Assembly (NCBI RefSeq): GCF_001653235.2
Contig: NC_035796.1
Coordinates: 2,294,001 to 2,358,000, forward strand
DNA length: 64,000 nucleotides
Reading direction: 5' to 3'
Origin: Pochonia chlamydosporia 170
Lineage: Eukaryota; Ascomycota; Sordariomycetes; Hypocreales; Clavicipitaceae
Shown: positions 56,301 to 64,000 of the stretch, piece by piece
Numbering within the stretch: position 1 is the first letter of the stretch
Layout: every line of letters starts with the position of its first letter
The notes under the pieces: generated by a model
The model's database searches: none
The model's input: only the letters and a program-made list of their open reading frames with translations
What the model was told of the DNA's origin: nothing
Made by a program: the position numbers and the translations under genes

Positions 56301-59300
56301 TGCATCGAATTGCCAAAATATCTACGGAAACCCGGCAGGCTTGTTCGTTCCAGACTCTGCTAGTGATTCAACCCCAGTCACATACTTCTGAACCAAACTC
56401 ACTAGGAACTTGGGAAAATGAGGATCAAGATCGATTCTTCAATTCTCATTCACTTGTTCTTGACATGGAAATCAAAGCGGAAACAATCTCGATCATCGTA
56501 AATTTTGATTCAAGCGTCATTGAGCGGTGGGTGGTTCATGCATTGCTCGTCCGGCTGGAGCATGTTGTACAACAGCTTCAGTCCTCGCCGGAGACGACAT
56601 TGGATGACATCCAGGTTACCTCGCCGAGGGACTTGACTCAACTTTGGCAATGGAACGCCGCCGTTCCCAAAACGATCAAGAGGTGTATTCATAACATGAT
56701 TGAGGAAAACGTCAAAGATCGCCCTCATGCTCAAGCAGTCTGCGCATGGGACGGTGAGCTCACCTACGCAGAGTTGGACAAACTTTCAACAATTCTTTCT
56801 CAGCGCCTGTCAAGCCTACGGGTAGGTCCGGAAGTAACAGTCCCATTGTGTTTTGAAAAGTCTCGTTGGACTGTCGTGGGCATGATGGCGGTTCTCAAAG
56901 CTGGAGGCGCCTTTGTGCTCCTCGAGCCATCGCAACCAATATCCCGACTACGCTCAATTATGGATCAGATAAGGTCACCTTTGGTAGTTTCTTCCGTCAT
57001 TCAGGCTCCATTGTGTGCCAATCTTGCCGAGTTAATTTTGCCCATTGGACCAAGTTATTTTCTCAACATACCAGAGGCACGTCCCTTCCACCCTGCGGTT
57101 ACACCACTGCCTTCGTCGGCAATGTACATAGTCTTCACATCTGGAAGTACGGGTAGTCCAAAAGGCGTCATAATTACACACGAAGCCTTTTGCTCAGCGG
57201 TCACCCACCAGTCAGGCCTCTTCGGATACTCCAAAACGACGCGAGCCTTTGACTTTTCGTCCTACATGTTTGACGTGTGTCTGCTAAACACCTTTACAAC
57301 CCTGGCTGTAGGCGGGTGTATTTGTGTGCCCTCTACTTTGGACCGTAGAGAAAATTTGACTGAGTCTCTAGTCTCTATGAAGGCTGACTTTGTCGACCTG
57401 ACACCTTCTGTTGCTCGCACACTGCATAGAGAGAGACTGGGAAACCTAAAGACTGTGGTTCTGGGGGGTGAGGTCGTGAGATCAGATGATGTAGCCGGCT
57501 GGCCTACAGATGTACGTGTTATCACAAGCTATGGCCCTGCAGAGTGCACTCCATCGACAACCATCAACCTGCACAGTTTGGAACAGGGCGGCAAGATAAG
57601 CATTGGATTTGGTGCTGGAGCAGTGACATGGGTCACGAATGTGGCCGACCACAATAAGCTGGCCCCTCTAGGAACGGTTGGGGAGCTGTTGTTGGAAGGT
57701 CCAATTGTAGGAGATGGGTATCTGAATAACCCGGATCGCACACAGGCAGCATTCATCAAGGACCCCGAATGGCTTCTTAATGGTTGGGAAGGAAATCCTG
57801 GTAGACGCGGCCGTCTGTATAAGACGGGTGACTTGGTACGATACAACGAAGACGGCAGTCTTGTGTTTGTTGGACGAAAGGACACACAAGTTAAGATTCG
57901 AGGCCAACGAGTTGAGCTGGGCGACGTGGAACATCACATCCAGCAATGTATGCCAGATATGAGCCAGGTTGTGGTAGAAGCAATCTCGGTCGAAGCTGGT
58001 TCCACTCCAAATCTGATTGCCTTCATTGCGATGGACGCAAGGGACAATACAATGGTCAATGGCGATGGAGGACATTCTGCCATCCGGAGTATTGACATTG
58101 GCAACGACACTCGTTCTAAACTGACCGAAAAACTACCCTCGTACATGATTCCCGTTGCATTTCTAAATTTGTCAAGCATGCCTTCGACGGCAAGTGGGAA
58201 GGCAAATAGGCGAAGATTGCAAGAAATTGGAAGGTCTTTCCTCGCGGGAGAGATTGAGGCGTTGAAGGCCGATTCCTTGGAATGCGGAGATAAAGCCAAT
58301 GGTGCAGAGATTGGAGAAAATGAGGAACTGGCATACAAGCTGGCAAAGAAGATTTTCTCTCTGATTCCCGCCTGGAATCAGAATGGCCACCCCCGGACAG
58401 CCCGAAAGCCTCAGAGTTCGGCCAGTGCCTATGATGATGTAATGCTGCACTCTGCCGGCCTTGATTCCGTGAACATGATGTCAATAATGGCCTTTATCAT
58501 GTACGAATTTGAGGTTCGAATTCGCATGCAAGACTTGATGGATCCGTCTACGACAATCAGGAGGCTGGCTCAGTTGGTCTCTGAAGCGCAAGTAATTACC
58601 CAGAACGGGCATCTTGAGGAATCGAGCACCGATAGCACAGAATCACTTGATCTCATTGCTGAAGTTGACAGACACGATGCCAGAATTGCCGCCTCGCAGG
58701 CACTCACCAAGTCGCACGTCAGCGGGATAAATGGTCTACACGTCGTCGAAGCAACTCGTCCATTACGTGTCTTCCTCACCGGTTCAAACGGCTTTATTGG
58801 CTTAGAGATTTTGCGTCAGCTCCTCGAACATCGTCAGATAGGCCAGGTCACAGCTCTAGTTCGTGGGAAAAGCTCAGAGACAGCAAAGAACCGACTTGTT
58901 TCGGCGGCAAAGAAAGCATTATGGTGGACGAGTCTACACGATGCCAAGCTCCAAGTTTGGTCGGGAGACTTGTCGTTGCCAAAACTTGGTCTCGGCTCTC
59001 TACGATGGAATAGTCTTAAAAACGGGTCGGCGGCTGATGTTATCATTCACAACGGAGCTGATGTACACTTTTCGAAACCCTACACAATGCTAGAGGCTAC
59101 TAACGTGCTGTCGACGTTGGAACTCCTTGATATGGCAGTGACTTCACAAAATATGCGATTCGTCTACGTTGGGGGTGGGCTACATACATCCCAAAGTAAA
59201 ACAGAAGACGAGGTGCTGCGAGATCTTTCTGGGACTGACAGCAACGGTTACGCACAAACAAAGTTTGTCGCTGAAGCATTGGTGAAGAGGGCAGCAGCGC

Positions 59301-59866
59301 GGAGCCTTCCTGGGACAAACCACCTCAGTATCGTGCGCCTTGGCCTGGTCATTGGAACGTCAACCGAGGGATTCACAAACTCCAATGACTACATCTGGCG
59401 ACTGACAGCGTCTTGCATAAGGGTTGGAGCATATAATGCTGCCGAGTCGGACATATGGGTCCCAGTGTCTGATGTAGCAGCGACGGCCATGAGAATCATC
59501 AGCACGGCACTGGACACGACGAGTGAAATGGATCCAGTGATTCAGCTCCATGATGGCATGAAGTTTGGCGAGTTTTGGGCTATCTTGAAGGCGATGGGCT
59601 ACACGCTTGTTCCCAAGAGTCTGAAGGAATGGCTGGCTATGATTCGAAAGGATATCAAGGCTTGTGGGGAGACTCATCCTCTCTGGCCGCTGGCACATGC
59701 TCTAGAAAGCAATGTCACATGGGTTCCGGAAGACGATTCTGATGTGGAAGTCAAGTGTCGGGATACGCCTTTTAAGTTAAAGGTTGCAGTGTGGAGGAGC
59801 GTGGAATACTTGAAGAAGGATGGCTTTCTACGGGCTTCGAGCCTAAGAATGCTAAATAACATTTGA
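47387..59866 (+). CDS. three-module NRPS: C*-A-MT-T-C-A-T-C-A-T-R
   Basis: One intronless frame of 4159 aa. C1 (about 80-510) has HCIVADY near residue 203 where HHxxxDG is expected, so it is probably inactive. A1 (about 530-980, FTSGSTGKPKG near 680) carries an N-methyltransferase insert (about 1000-1395; EIGSGSGM near 1066) before NGKIDRQ. T1 Ser is about 1514 (GGHS). C2 is about 1560-2010 with intact HHIISDG at 1700. A2 is about 2028-2545. T2 Ser is about 2597 (GGDS). C3 is about 2670-3080 with HHALYDG at 2795. A3 is about 3100-3610. T3 Ser is about 3694 (AGLDS). The terminal thioester-reductase domain (about 3790-4159) has TGSNGFIG and YAQTK for NADPH-dependent release as aldehyde or alcohol. 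Hand-read A-pocket residues: A1 D-A-W-F-Y-G-V-S-F-K, A2 D-A-W-F-C-G-C-C-I-K, A3 D-F-Y-L-V-G-S-P-S-K; substrates not assigned. The predicted product is a tripeptide-like chain, N-methylated at residue 1. Confidence 0.95.
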   Translation: MVAPEDTSVEVTKGNSKVQPLRITRMKSTGLPSAASAIQTHIAGDILDNKTRVKGDEVSLSDRMKNGHGCGQPDFAQKWYARERQRILLQNPHLARTNFSVALEIRGPFQEQALQVALDLMVKRHEILKTTFSLRDDNKTAIVHSSKVKNLKVVDFLHDDEASLVRVLEQNEAESFDLENETPWRVSLYRLNEERHILFIVMHCIVADYRSPRILVRELSSLYSVSGQKQYAVQVESVSLQPRRHPNLELTDRELQDCQDRLYSLVNELQGVRPLELPPDRPRPAVLSGRFGKQSVQLDPTLYCELQNFCAKTNADLSATLLAAFIAAHYRLTGADDTLLGVLVEIDRPKEFSNTIGFVENLQLLRSAVEDKSFVELVGHVHNSFFVSNSSQDIPFELIAAELQKTTQVFAPSHHPLVQTALFLHSETDPNDYSFEGTSTHVIDYPVSSRFDVELHFHQGEEARCELLFSTDLFVPETICNLLSIFQTTLEQAVKNPNLAIASLPLLTDKEFNRLMDLDLIRVNESEYPRECSIVDIFRQQVANCADAVAVKDSTTELTYSQLDHQSDVLSWWLSCKGFAPETIITVLAIRSCETIVALLGILKANMAYLPLDANQPDDRIEKILLSMESPRLVLCSQSIRRPTLKQIDAEFVCITDVFRHSATKVVQLVSPSATSLAYVMFTSGSTGKPKGVMIEHRAIVRLVKNSNGVEYMAVHSNTAHMANIAFDASTWEIYAALLNGGTIICIDALTVLHHRTVEDTFVRQKIHNAIFTTALFKEYLVGCPGLFRDLRAVYVGAEKVNPKDFNAAQKLIHGNLYHVYGPTENTSFSTIYLSSKTETYTNTVPLGAPVSNSGAYVMDSQLRLLPLGVIGELVVTGDGLARGYTDSHLDQGRFVSIDINGKSIRAYRTGDFVRRRPADGQLEFIGRIDGQLKIRGHRLELEEVEQVLRSWGPVKDAVVLVSKVKEDKQSDLIGFVTLGETNSPSGDDEQDPTFEDDQVGGWGDLFNADKYLILDDTEKSKLGRDFTAWTSMYDGQNIDPVEMNEWLDDTIATIRDGGQPGDVLEIGSGSGMILFNMAEGLTSYIGLDPAQRAVDFVNAMIPTIPGLVDKVRVELGTATDTRKLREFKFPNLVIINSVAQYFPSLDYLSSVVEDLLNLDGTERLFFGDIRSFALYREFQVSTALHRMGNSASASEVLGQMAQVERSEEELLIDPSFFTALADRYPDSVEHVEIIPKRMKATNELSCYRYSAVVHLKQQGRQVQIRDVPEADWIDFMAQELDYQLLLKILQSHSRDSSAIIAVSNIPHSKTILERWAVDVLDGGNASELQDNWYSLASEKAKSCPSLSAIDLVELSKISGFRVEISWARQRSQRGGLDAIFHRFHPVGCHSRLQLRFPSENHRHVLESLGTQPLWLRQSRKVEHDLRKYIRSQLPSYMVPKIIRAIKKIPVNNNGKIDRQALGKRIKTAELSKSDNIEAPPRNELDRAICEEFLRVLGVSVGIHDDFFEHGGHSLNATRATSGINTRLSANITVKDIFDCPTVAALSERIKTSTDSRRYVPIPRNDANGPIEQSYAQRRLWFLEQLYPGSTWYLMPFAVRLRGSLNCDALVAALCALEKRHESLRTTFEQQNGVGLQIVHPFQPKTLDIIDVPAENGEEAIRKALHQEHTKPFDLENEAGWRVKLYRRNGKDFVLSIVMHHIISDGWSVDILQRELAEFYSTACQAENLLSEVKQLSIRYQDYATWQKGQGQIEEHQRQLAYWVKHLDGSRPAELFCDRRRPASLSGKAATQEFKIPSSLHDKLVKFCNARRHITPFIVLLAAFRATHYRLTGSADATIGIPIANRNREELEDIIGFFVNIQCMRIRIENESFEELVQSVQSTATSAFANQDVPFESIVSRLQTHRDASRNPLVQMVFALHSQLDLGQFRLTGLESEQMSLSVTSRFDLECHIFQEKQSLRGNIVYSTDLYEPPTIENLTRTFYDLLERGLCEPEIKLVDLPLLTPESQTKLEQLGVLEMNRCSHTRNSTVVDVFRQQVAAHPDKIAVKDSTKALTYSDLDKQSDRLRDWLTQKEMAVESLVGVYATRSCRTIVTFLGILKAHLGYLPLDIKLPPARIENILSALEGELLILAGDDLVLPTIQRQDVHFVRVSDILDDELLDKDMFSRCSIPTTSSVAYVMFTSGSTGKPKGVVVEHRGIVRLATQQTDVMKHLDPKKNMAHVSNIAFDASTWEIYTALLNGGTLICVDDLASLDANALTDIFIKEHVQNALFTPLLLKEFVQHPRLLQEMHTVCTGGELCDPAVFNAALALVSGTVIHCYGPTEDTCISSVYCPEGEVITDRVPIGRSISNSWAYIMDSNLQVVPIGVVGELVIAGDGLARGYTNPQLNTNRFVSVTVCGRQIRAYRTGDYARYRPVDGQLDFLGRIDVQVKIRGHRVEVAEIEQALQNHSRVGGAVVVSQHEKDGSSRLSAFVATKEIEVRIDTRPLIDHEAEVSQLQISQLHDELFAMLRASLPSYMIPTSIQILNKLPINENGKIDRRVLANTVVNPVVSDSSKRQPTLAIERKMQNIWSNVLKMDPKLIGVDDNFFWIGGDSISAMKVVAAAREDGLSISVGDIFSDSRLSQVSQKAVPLLGSSSEYIAPFTLVCGSQDIPSLVEGISSQCHGGAHVQDAFPCTPLQEGFMSLSSKQQGGYVMQAVMKLSPSVLISAFCGAWEKVFRVYPILRTRIASHNQFGLLQVVLDEDIEWIDANKPDEYIQSDRAKPMGIGEPLSRFALVKDDVGLQRWFVLTMHHALYDGWSMSLILDAVDRAYREQPLNTPPQFQLFIQHVLSQQSTEGEDYWRKVMEGYRSVPFPTLPLSVKQQPLADQALTYQFARLGDQNTDITIATILRGAWALVAGHMTNCSDVVFGATVFGRNAPIPDIDRMPAPTIATVPVRVKFAGSQKVSEYLKSVQQDSSKMISFEQMGLHRIAKISTETRQACSFQTLLVIQPQSHTSEPNSLGTWENEDQDRFFNSHSLVLDMEIKAETISIIVNFDSSVIERWVVHALLVRLEHVVQQLQSSPETTLDDIQVTSPRDLTQLWQWNAAVPKTIKRCIHNMIEENVKDRPHAQAVCAWDGELTYAELDKLSTILSQRLSSLRVGPEVTVPLCFEKSRWTVVGMMAVLKAGGAFVLLEPSQPISRLRSIMDQIRSPLVVSSVIQAPLCANLAELILPIGPSYFLNIPEARPFHPAVTPLPSSAMYIVFTSGSTGSPKGVIITHEAFCSAVTHQSGLFGYSKTTRAFDFSSYMFDVCLLNTFTTLAVGGCICVPSTLDRRENLTESLVSMKADFVDLTPSVARTLHRERLGNLKTVVLGGEVVRSDDVAGWPTDVRVITSYGPAECTPSTTINLHSLEQGGKISIGFGAGAVTWVTNVADHNKLAPLGTVGELLLEGPIVGDGYLNNPDRTQAAFIKDPEWLLNGWEGNPGRRGRLYKTGDLVRYNEDGSLVFVGRKDTQVKIRGQRVELGDVEHHIQQCMPDMSQVVVEAISVEAGSTPNLIAFIAMDARDNTMVNGDGGHSAIRSIDIGNDTRSKLTEKLPSYMIPVAFLNLSSMPSTASGKANRRRLQEIGRSFLAGEIEALKADSLECGDKANGAEIGENEELAYKLAKKIFSLIPAWNQNGHPRTARKPQSSASAYDDVMLHSAGLDSVNMMSIMAFIMYEFEVRIRMQDLMDPSTTIRRLAQLVSEAQVITQNGHLEESSTDSTESLDLIAEVDRHDARIAASQALTKSHVSGINGLHVVEATRPLRVFLTGSNGFIGLEILRQLLEHRQIGQVTALVRGKSSETAKNRLVSAAKKALWWTSLHDAKLQVWSGDLSLPKLGLGSLRWNSLKNGSAADVIIHNGADVHFSKPYTMLEATNVLSTLELLDMAVTSQNMRFVYVGGGLHTSQSKTEDEVLRDLSGTDSNGYAQTKFVAEALVKRAAARSLPGTNHLSIVRLGLVIGTSTEGFTNSNDYIWRLTASCIRVGAYNAAESDIWVPVSDVAATAMRIISTALDTTSEMDPVIQLHDGMKFGEFWAILKAMGYTLVPKSLKEWLAMIRKDIKACGETHPLWPLAHALESNVTWVPEDDSDVEVKCRDTPFKLKVAVWRSVEYLKKDGFLRASSLRMLNNI

Positions 59867-60095
59867 ACGACTATCATATCAAGGGTGGAAAACAGAGGGG
59901 CCGTCATTGGGGTTGGCTGTAGTATTGGGACTTACACAGGCTCTTAATGCAAGGTAAATGACCATGACTCATCAATGAATTACGCATTGCTAAACTAGAA
60001 ATTGACAGTAGACAGTCGAAGCGACTAAACTATCGACATAGCTGCCCAAAAATATCAATATGACCATTTACCACAGCCATCACCCTTCTTGTCTC

Positions 60096-61147
60096 TTATG
60101 CCCTTCCCTGCTTCGCCTTGGCATCAATCCTCCTCTGACGAGAAACTTCCCTTAGTCGCTCTGCTTCTGCCTTTGTAAAATGCAACTACCAAGCCTTGTC
60201 AGAAACTTTCCAACATCCAATTCGGCACGAGAAAAAACTTACATAAACCTCAACAACAAGAGCATGCAGCGGCAGAGCCACGCAAAACCCCATCCCGAAT
60301 GACAAGCCGAGAAACGCTCCAATTTCAACCGGATTAATGCCCATTTTCGCTTCCACGAGCGCATGTTGATCGGGATTCTCGCCTGTATAGTACGCCTTGC
60401 ACTCGGGATACACCAACAACGTAATATTCTGTTGATGTCCAAAAACAAAGTCAATCTGATCACACGGTCTAGCAGCGTAACCATGCGCACTTTCAATCGT
60501 TTGCGGAATCATCATAATAAGTCTTAGCGAAATAATAGACGCAGCCTACACCGAGGTCAGAACATCAACCATCAAACACAAGTATCACTTACGTAGCTCC
60601 AAGCTCGTAGCATCCACGCCCGATGCTGATCCAGCCTCAACATCTTCACATTCACGTACGCAATCGCCAATGCACCCACGAACATACCGCCCGCGACCCC
60701 CGTCACCGTCTGCGTTGCCCAGTCGCCTCCGAAACTCTTATCCACAATCATAAACACACCTGCTGTGCTCACGAGACTCAATATCAGAATCGTGTATCCG
60801 CTCACCCGGTGGAACAGCAGCGCCTTGTGTCGGATAACAGGTACGAACTGGAAGCATACGAGGAAGCCGGCGGGGAGGATAGTCGCGAGGTGGATGATGA
60901 TGCCGGTGCGGTAGCGTTGGCCGCCCTGGCCGGAGTAGTAGTAGCATTCGCCGGGGGCGGCACCACCGCGCTGTGAGGGATTGCAGAATACGTTGTCGAC
61001 GCTGAGGAACATGAGGCGGGAGAGGGTGAAGCCCATCAATGCGCCGGCGGTGATGAAGAACAGGGTGAAGGTGTACCAGTGGTTGAAGTGGAGGGGGGTG
61101 TATATCTTGCGGAGGAAGCTGAGTTTGCTTTGGGGTTGTTCAGGCAT
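60096..61147 (-). CDS. DUF2306 multi-pass membrane protein
   Basis: Three exons, 60593..61147, 60243..60545 and 60096..60185 (introns 47 and 57 nt, all phase 0), give 315 aa. The protein has about six to seven hydrophobic helices (FTLFFITAGALMGF; TGIIIHLATILPAGFL; YTILILSLVSTAGVF; GVAGGMFVGALAIAYV; GAFLGLSFGMGFCVALPL). It carries the family landmarks LFHRVSGY and DQHRAWMLRAWSY, His/Arg-containing motifs of the DUF2306 family. A basic, charged helix ends the protein. The function of the family is unknown. Its tail faces the NRPS tail with a gap of about 230 bp, so it may mark the cluster border. Confidence 0.85.
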
Positions 61148-62137
61148 TGTGATTCGGTGATGTATTGGGGGAGTACTTTAGTGATGTTTCAATTTGTTCG
61201 TTGTAGTTGTACTAGCAGAATACATTTTATTGAATGGAATCATCCTGTTTATATACACGCAACCTTGCCCAGTTACGTTATATTACCTCCCATGGTGATC
61301 TCACCGTATACACGATGCTGGTGATTCATTTACAAAGATGGGCATGTCTCACGTTTAATCGTCGTATTCAGCTCACAGAACGAAAGGACCTCGCATTCAT
61401 CGCTTTGGACCTTCGCGAGCGCTACTCGGCTTCGAGTGGCTTGTCTGCCGTGTAAGGCTGACCATTTTGCCGGCCCAACAGCCACATTTGTGCCGATTCG
61501 GTCAGGATCGATGCGGCGTGTGCCAATGAGAATTGCCGGATATATTGATGCTATTATTATCTACAGACCGCCGGTATTTCATTTGCGGGAGATGCAGTTG
61601 GGCGAATTGGTCTTTTGAATGAGCCTAATTGTTATGAAACGGTCTTGGCAGGTATGGCTGTATTTGATGCTTTGTTGAGGAAGTCAGATATATGGATGGA
61701 GAGTCAAAATATGCTGGGATGTTATATGTTCAAGAGAGTGTCGGTCTGATTGAATGAACCGAGTTAACTACCCATCAGCTTCCTATGTCGAGGATGCTAC
61801 TATTCCATGTGGTATCCAATAGCCCATGTGAACTTGTTCGAAGGTTGGTTAGAAATTGCCATTCAGCGGACTCGCTACATCAGCCCTTTGAATTTCTTCG
61901 TTTACAGATAACCTTCAAGATCTTTGCATCAGCAACAAAGCTATTTCGCATGCCAACCATGTGAACCAGGAACTGCTGACGATGCCAACCAGTGTACAAA
62001 GCTGGATTAAACCTCTTGACAAAAACACCGAGCATTGCCAACAGCCAACACACCCCTAGAGACCACACGGTGTACACAGCTTAGCCTGTGATCAATTCCC
62101 ACGCATTTCGACACACCAAACTCGAACACCACATAAA
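61148..62137. promoter_or_regulatory. intergenic, promoter of the DUF2306 gene
   Basis: This 990 bp gap lies between two minus-strand genes. No gene is supported; the short frames here show no motif. Confidence 0.45.
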
Positions 62138-63163
62138 TTACAACCTCCTCTCAACCTCCTCTAAAGCAGCCAACACACCCTCCCACTTCTCCCACTCCCC
62201 ATCGCCCTGCACCACCCCCCGCAGAGGCAGCCTCGATCCATCCACGTCCCCAAACCCCCTCAACCGACTAATCGCCTCCTTGATGCCCACGATCCCATGC
62301 CTCACCACAATCTCCTCCATACAGCTCACCCTGTACTGCAGCTCCCTCCTCTCCTGAACCTCCTCATCCGTAGCGCGCGTCTTGCCCGCCAACTCCAGCA
62401 ATCTCACCAGCGACTTGGGGAAGAACCCCGCCGAGGCATCAATCGCACCCACACAGCCCACGCTCACCACCGGGACGAGCTGCTGTCCCAGGCCGGTAAA
62501 CACGTGGAAACTCCTCGCGTCAATGGCGGGGTTCAACGCAATTTGCGTCAGCTGCGAAACATCCCCATGTGAGAGCTTGCAGCCCACGATGTTGGGATGC
62601 GCGGCGAGGGTCGCAAACGTCGCGGGTGTGAGTTTGACCATGTTCGACACACCGGGGAAGTGGTAGCTATTCCAGTCAGTGGGTGGACTGGCAAACGCGC
62701 AGGGCACTTACACTAGGATCGGGATGGGACTCCTCTCCGCGACAGCAGTGAACCACTGCACGATACCGTCCTGCGGTGTGACGGCGGCGTTGTACCCCGG
62801 CGCGAGGACCATTCCCCATTGCGCACCTGCTTCCTTCGCATCAGCGAGCTGCTCGACCGTCTCTTCGATGCTGGCGGTGGCGGTGCCCGCTATGATGGGG
62901 TAGTCCGGGAATCCCTCCTGTGTGAGCGCGTCCCGCACGCCTTGGAGGAGAGCTCTACGGTTGCGAGGGTGGATGTGTACTGATTCGCCGGTGCTGCCGA
63001 ATATGACGAGGCCTTTAATGCCGGATTTCGCGAGGTAGATTGCGTGGGCGGACTGGGTGGTGATGTCGATGGGGGGGATGGCGGGGTCGTAGTCTGGGTG
63101 GGATTTGGAGACGAAGAATGTAGGGACGGGGACGTAAATCCCTGCTGGGGGTGGCGAGGACAT
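62138..63163 (-). CDS. dihydrodipicolinate-synthase/HOGA-family class I aldolase
   Basis: Two exons, 62712..63163 and 62138..62666, flank a 45-nt intron (donor GTAAGT, acceptor AATAG) that splits a Val codon, giving 326 aa. It is a TIM-barrel N-acetylneuraminate lyase family protein. Motifs: GIYVPVPTFF near the start, GSTGES (substrate carboxylate-binding loop), ILVYHFPG (catalytic Tyr), and NIVGCKLSHGD with the Schiff-base Lys. The family includes 4-hydroxy-2-oxoglutarate aldolase, L-threo-3-deoxyhexulosonate aldolase and dihydrodipicolinate synthase. Fungi make lysine by another route, so a 2-keto-acid aldolase is more likely. It is cytosolic or mitochondrial; no clear transit peptide is seen. 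Probably catabolic and unrelated to the NRPS. Confidence 0.87.
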
Positions 63164-63495
63164 GATGAAAAGGATTCGTTATGAGACTTGATGTTGAAAT
63201 TGTTTGGCGGTAGGATGAATTGATGGGCAGTGGTGATTTATAGAGGAGGACTGGCTGGATGGAGGTGTTGAGCTCCAAGAAAACGTGGGGGTGCCGATGA
63301 CGGGCTCGGTGCTCGGGGTAGCTTGTGGCGATCTGCAACATGCCACAATCGAAGTGAAACGCTGCGCATTAACGGCAATTATTTGTTAAACCAGATTAGC
63401 CGCCGGAATTAATGTGGATTTGATGCAGTCGCGCGATAAAATATGCGGGTATCAGCTTCGGCGATGTGTAGTCTATTCATGTCCTGTCTATCAGT
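63164..63495. promoter_or_regulatory. intergenic, promoter of the aldolase gene
   Basis: This 332 bp gap lies between the aldolase start and the 3' end of homoserine kinase. No specific site was recognised. Confidence 0.4.
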
Positions 63496-64000
63496 CTATC
63501 GAACAACATGCGTACCCTCAGCAGGCTCCAAAATCTTCCATTGGCAAGCCAGGTCCTTCTTCTCATTGTATTGCCTCAGCGTGGCAATGATTCTATTCGC
63601 AATTTCTTCAAAGTTGCTCGTGGCAAGCGCCAAAATCGTAGGACCAGCACCAGAAAGGCACACGCCCAGGAAGCCGGGTTGTGTCTTGGGGGACATGGAC
63701 TCCACAACTTCGGTGAGACCCGGGATGAGGGTCTGGCGGTACGGCTGGTGGATTTTGTCCTGCATGGCAAGATGGATGAGTTCGGGGTCAGGAGGTGACT
63801 GGCCCAGAGCGACGGGTAGGAGGGCAATTCGTTGAAGGTTAAAGGTCTACCAAACAAGTTAGCAATAATTCAACCACGCAGATTCATAATTTCATTCAGA
63901 TTGCACTCACCACATCGGGTCGGGGATACTTTTCTGGCAACACAGCTCTCGCCTGAGCCGTTGGCACAATAAAATCGGGAATGATGGCAACAGCCTTAAT
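63496..64000 (-). CDS. THR1: homoserine kinase, C-terminal part (runs off the window)
   Basis: Only the 3' part is present: exons 63911..>64000 and 63496..63846, separated by a 64-nt intron (donor GTGAGT, acceptor GGTAG) in phase 0. The roughly 146 residues match the GHMP-kinase C-terminal domain of homoserine kinase. They run from IKAVAIIPDFIVPTAQAR and LPEKYPRPDV through NLQRIALLPVAL, DKIHQPYR, GLTEVVESM and the characteristic CLSGAGPTILAL to the end EGTHVV. The enzyme phosphorylates L-homoserine in threonine biosynthesis in the cytosol. The ATP-binding N-terminal half lies beyond 64000. A housekeeping gene here suggests the right edge of the biosynthetic region. Confidence 0.92.

Noticed and set aside
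1..64000. CRISPR arrays, rRNA genes, bacterial operons, intact transposons, tRNA genes
   Set aside because: None was seen on reading. The region is eukaryotic; a tRNA scan program would be needed to exclude tRNAs fully.

Overview
The window is filamentous-ascomycete nuclear DNA. Most genes carry short GT-AG introns (about 50-130 nt) with GTAAGT/GTATGT-like donors and CTAAC-type branch points. The gene families are typical of Pezizomycotina: CFEM protein, HsbA-type wall protein, fungal P450s, bifunctional CPS/KS diterpene cyclase and a 12.5 kb NRPS. The cyclase resembles the Fusarium gibberellin CPS/KS, which suggests Sordariomycetes, perhaps Hypocreales. The species cannot be named from this sequence. 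Exon models were built by hand from splice motifs, reading frame and family conservation.

Layout. 0.7-10.7 kb: a bHLH regulator (-), an unknown 403-aa protein (-), a secreted calcineurin-like phosphoesterase (+), a decayed stretch with coding relics and an inverted repeat (7-9.7 kb), and a second bHLH regulator (+). 10.9-25.3 kb: an aldehyde dehydrogenase relic followed by a diterpenoid-type cluster. This has a kaurene-oxidase-like P450 (+), a two-site CPS/KS cyclase (-) with a 5-nt micro-exon, a third bHLH regulator (-), a second P450 (+), and a third P450 (-) that carries a one-base frameshift after its heme loop. 26.8-41 kb: apparently unrelated secreted or housekeeping-like genes (HsbA-like wall protein, F-box protein, S41-like secreted peptidase, WD40-like remnants, CFEM protein) and several long empty stretches. 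41.1-59.9 kb: a THEM6-like thioesterase-fold protein, an MFS exporter, an ATP-grasp/methyltransferase fusion, and, divergent from it, an intronless three-module NRPS. 60-64 kb: a DUF2306 membrane protein, a dihydrodipicolinate-synthase-family aldolase, and the 3' part of homoserine kinase. These look like flanking primary-metabolism genes.

How they may work together. The cyclase would convert GGPP through a copalyl-type diphosphate into a cyclic diterpene, and the three P450s would oxidise it. No GGPP synthase is visible in the window. The local regulators are bHLH proteins, two with the SREBP-type tyrosine in the basic region, rather than the usual Zn2Cys6 type. The NRPS reads C*(degenerate)-A-MT-T-C-A-T-C-A-T-R, so it should build an N-methylated tripeptide-like chain released reductively. 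The adjoining ATP-grasp/methyltransferase fusion could ligate and methylate a building block or the product, and the MFS protein could export it. This NRPS plus ATP-grasp-MT pair is the best candidate for an undescribed system in the window. I recognise no described cluster with this combination, but I could not run any search.
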